60,000 nt of DNA from Hydractinia symbiolongicarpus (taxonomy: Eukaryota; Cnidaria; Hydrozoa; Anthoathecata; Hydractiniidae), in contig NC_079882.1 in assembly GCF_029227915.1 (NCBI RefSeq), positions 6,512,001 to 6,572,000 on the forward strand, in the 5' to 3' direction. Below the pieces are notes generated by a model, which had not been told where the DNA came from, searched no databases, and saw only the letters and a program-made list of their open reading frames with translations. Both the position numbers and the translations under genes were made by a program. The first letter of the stretch is position 1, and each line of letters opens with the position of its first letter. Below, in pieces: positions 59,542 through 60,000 of the stretch.

Positions 59542-59807
59542 GTGGAAAACGTTCGGGTGTTTCGCTTCCCGATGTACTAAGGTTTGTCACTGGAAGTGAA
59601 GAAGAGCCTTTGTTAGGATTTGCACTGGCCCCTTCGATAAAATTTGTTCCGGTGATGGAAGAAGGTCGATTTCTTCCGACAAGTAACACTTGCATTAATC
59701 AATTGCAATTACCAATGGAAAGTAATGCTATTTCCCTTCCAGACGAAAACGCTCTGTTCGGTTTATATGACTTAGCCTTTTCTAGTCGATTTTTTGGACA
59801 AATTTAA
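59542..59807 (+). CDS. HECT-type ubiquitin ligase C-lobe (terminal exon)
   Basis: After the acceptor CTGTTTAG the frame reads GGKRSGVSLPDVLRFVTGSE, PLLGFALAPSIKFVPV, FLPTSNTCINQLQLP and ends SRFFGQI plus stop. This is the C-lobe of a HECT E3 ligase: FxTGS, then the catalytic cysteine in LPTSNTC that would accept ubiquitin as a thioester, then the closing helix. The N-lobe that binds the E2 enzyme is not in the window. The exon needs a phase-1 donor upstream; none in the SAM/HTH exon fits, so the joining exon is unknown or the gene is damaged. A perfect 10-bp hairpin with a two-base loop lies 3' of the stop at 59961-59982. Confidence 0.65.
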
Positions 59808-59960
59808 AAGTCGTCGACAGTTTTATTATTTATGCCTATTAGGAACTTAACTCTTGTGATTAAATGCAAACATTTATGCTTTCTTTCGTTACCTTTTCAC
59901 TGATTCAAAACTTATTTTATAATTGGTAGTTGTTTACTTGTAAACTTCGTTTTGTTTACG

Positions 59961-59982
59961 GTGTCCCTTTCCAAAGGGACAC
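59961..59982. repeat. Perfect 10-bp hairpin
   Basis: GTGTCCCTTT, CC, AAAGGGACAC, about 150 bases after the HECT-like stop codon. It may be the end of a repeat element or a transcript 3' structure. Confidence 0.8.
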
Positions 59983-60000
59983 TTAATTTTTGTTTTATTC

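Overview
The window is AT-rich animal DNA with compact introns (GT-AG, many of 70-800 bases). It is dominated by degraded mobile elements of kinds common in cnidarian genomes: Penelope-like elements, CR1-like and RTE-like LINEs, BEL/Pao, Mutator-like, pogo-like and hAT-like DNA elements, tRNA-derived SINEs and many small inverted-repeat elements. The gene content (proteasome beta-2, two FRK/Src-like tyrosine kinases) is metazoan. A cnidarian, possibly a hydrozoan, is my best guess. This is inferred from composition and repeat style, not proven.

Layout. 1-6.4 kb: repeats, a SINE, a dead LINE fragment and a dead pogo-like transposase. 6.47-9.28 kb (+): a complete seven-exon PSMB2 gene, 201 codons. 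12.46-16.56 kb (-): an eight- or nine-exon gene for a Ser/Thr-rich acidic protein of about 654 residues that I do not recognise. 17.4-18.06 kb: a small Penelope-like insertion with a 17-bp target duplication, a hammerhead-ribozyme-like core and a perfect 77-bp hairpin. 18.8-21.5 kb: several MITEs with clear target duplications. 23.5-26.05 kb: a 5'-truncated CR1-like LINE sitting inside a (GTCG/GTCA)n array. 27.1-35.6 kb (-): two tandem FRK-like tyrosine kinase genes (500 and 487 residues) with the same three-exon plan, the first exons both 107 nt and the SH3 exons both 228 nt; a Penelope-like element lies in intron 1 of the downstream gene. 37.2-41.5 kb: two RTE-like LINE copies in inverted orientation. 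42-46.9 kb: SINEs, MITEs and a Mutator-like transposon with 25-bp terminal repeats and a nested SINE. 48.8-53.6 kb: the 3' part of a BEL/Pao element with one LTR, next to a 3.3-kb hAT-like element full of internal repeats. 54.0-55.1 kb: a satellite of 84-bp units with trimeric higher-order order. 55.1-60 kb: a locus with a broken PHD-finger/peptidase-like gene (-), two coding-length minisatellites, and a (+) ORF with SAM-like and helix-turn-helix regions followed by a HECT-type ubiquitin ligase C-lobe.

How the genes work together: PSMB2 is a housekeeping proteasome subunit. The two kinases are a local duplication and probably act in the same signalling setting; both have lost the activation-loop tyrosine and carry a leucine gatekeeper, and one also lost its tail tyrosine. 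The 55-60 kb locus groups ubiquitin-related domains beside a transposase-like DNA-binding module and is the best candidate for an undescribed multi-gene mobile element. Many elements carry frameshifts and stops, so most of the window is decaying repeat. I could run no database search; all family names rest on motif recognition.
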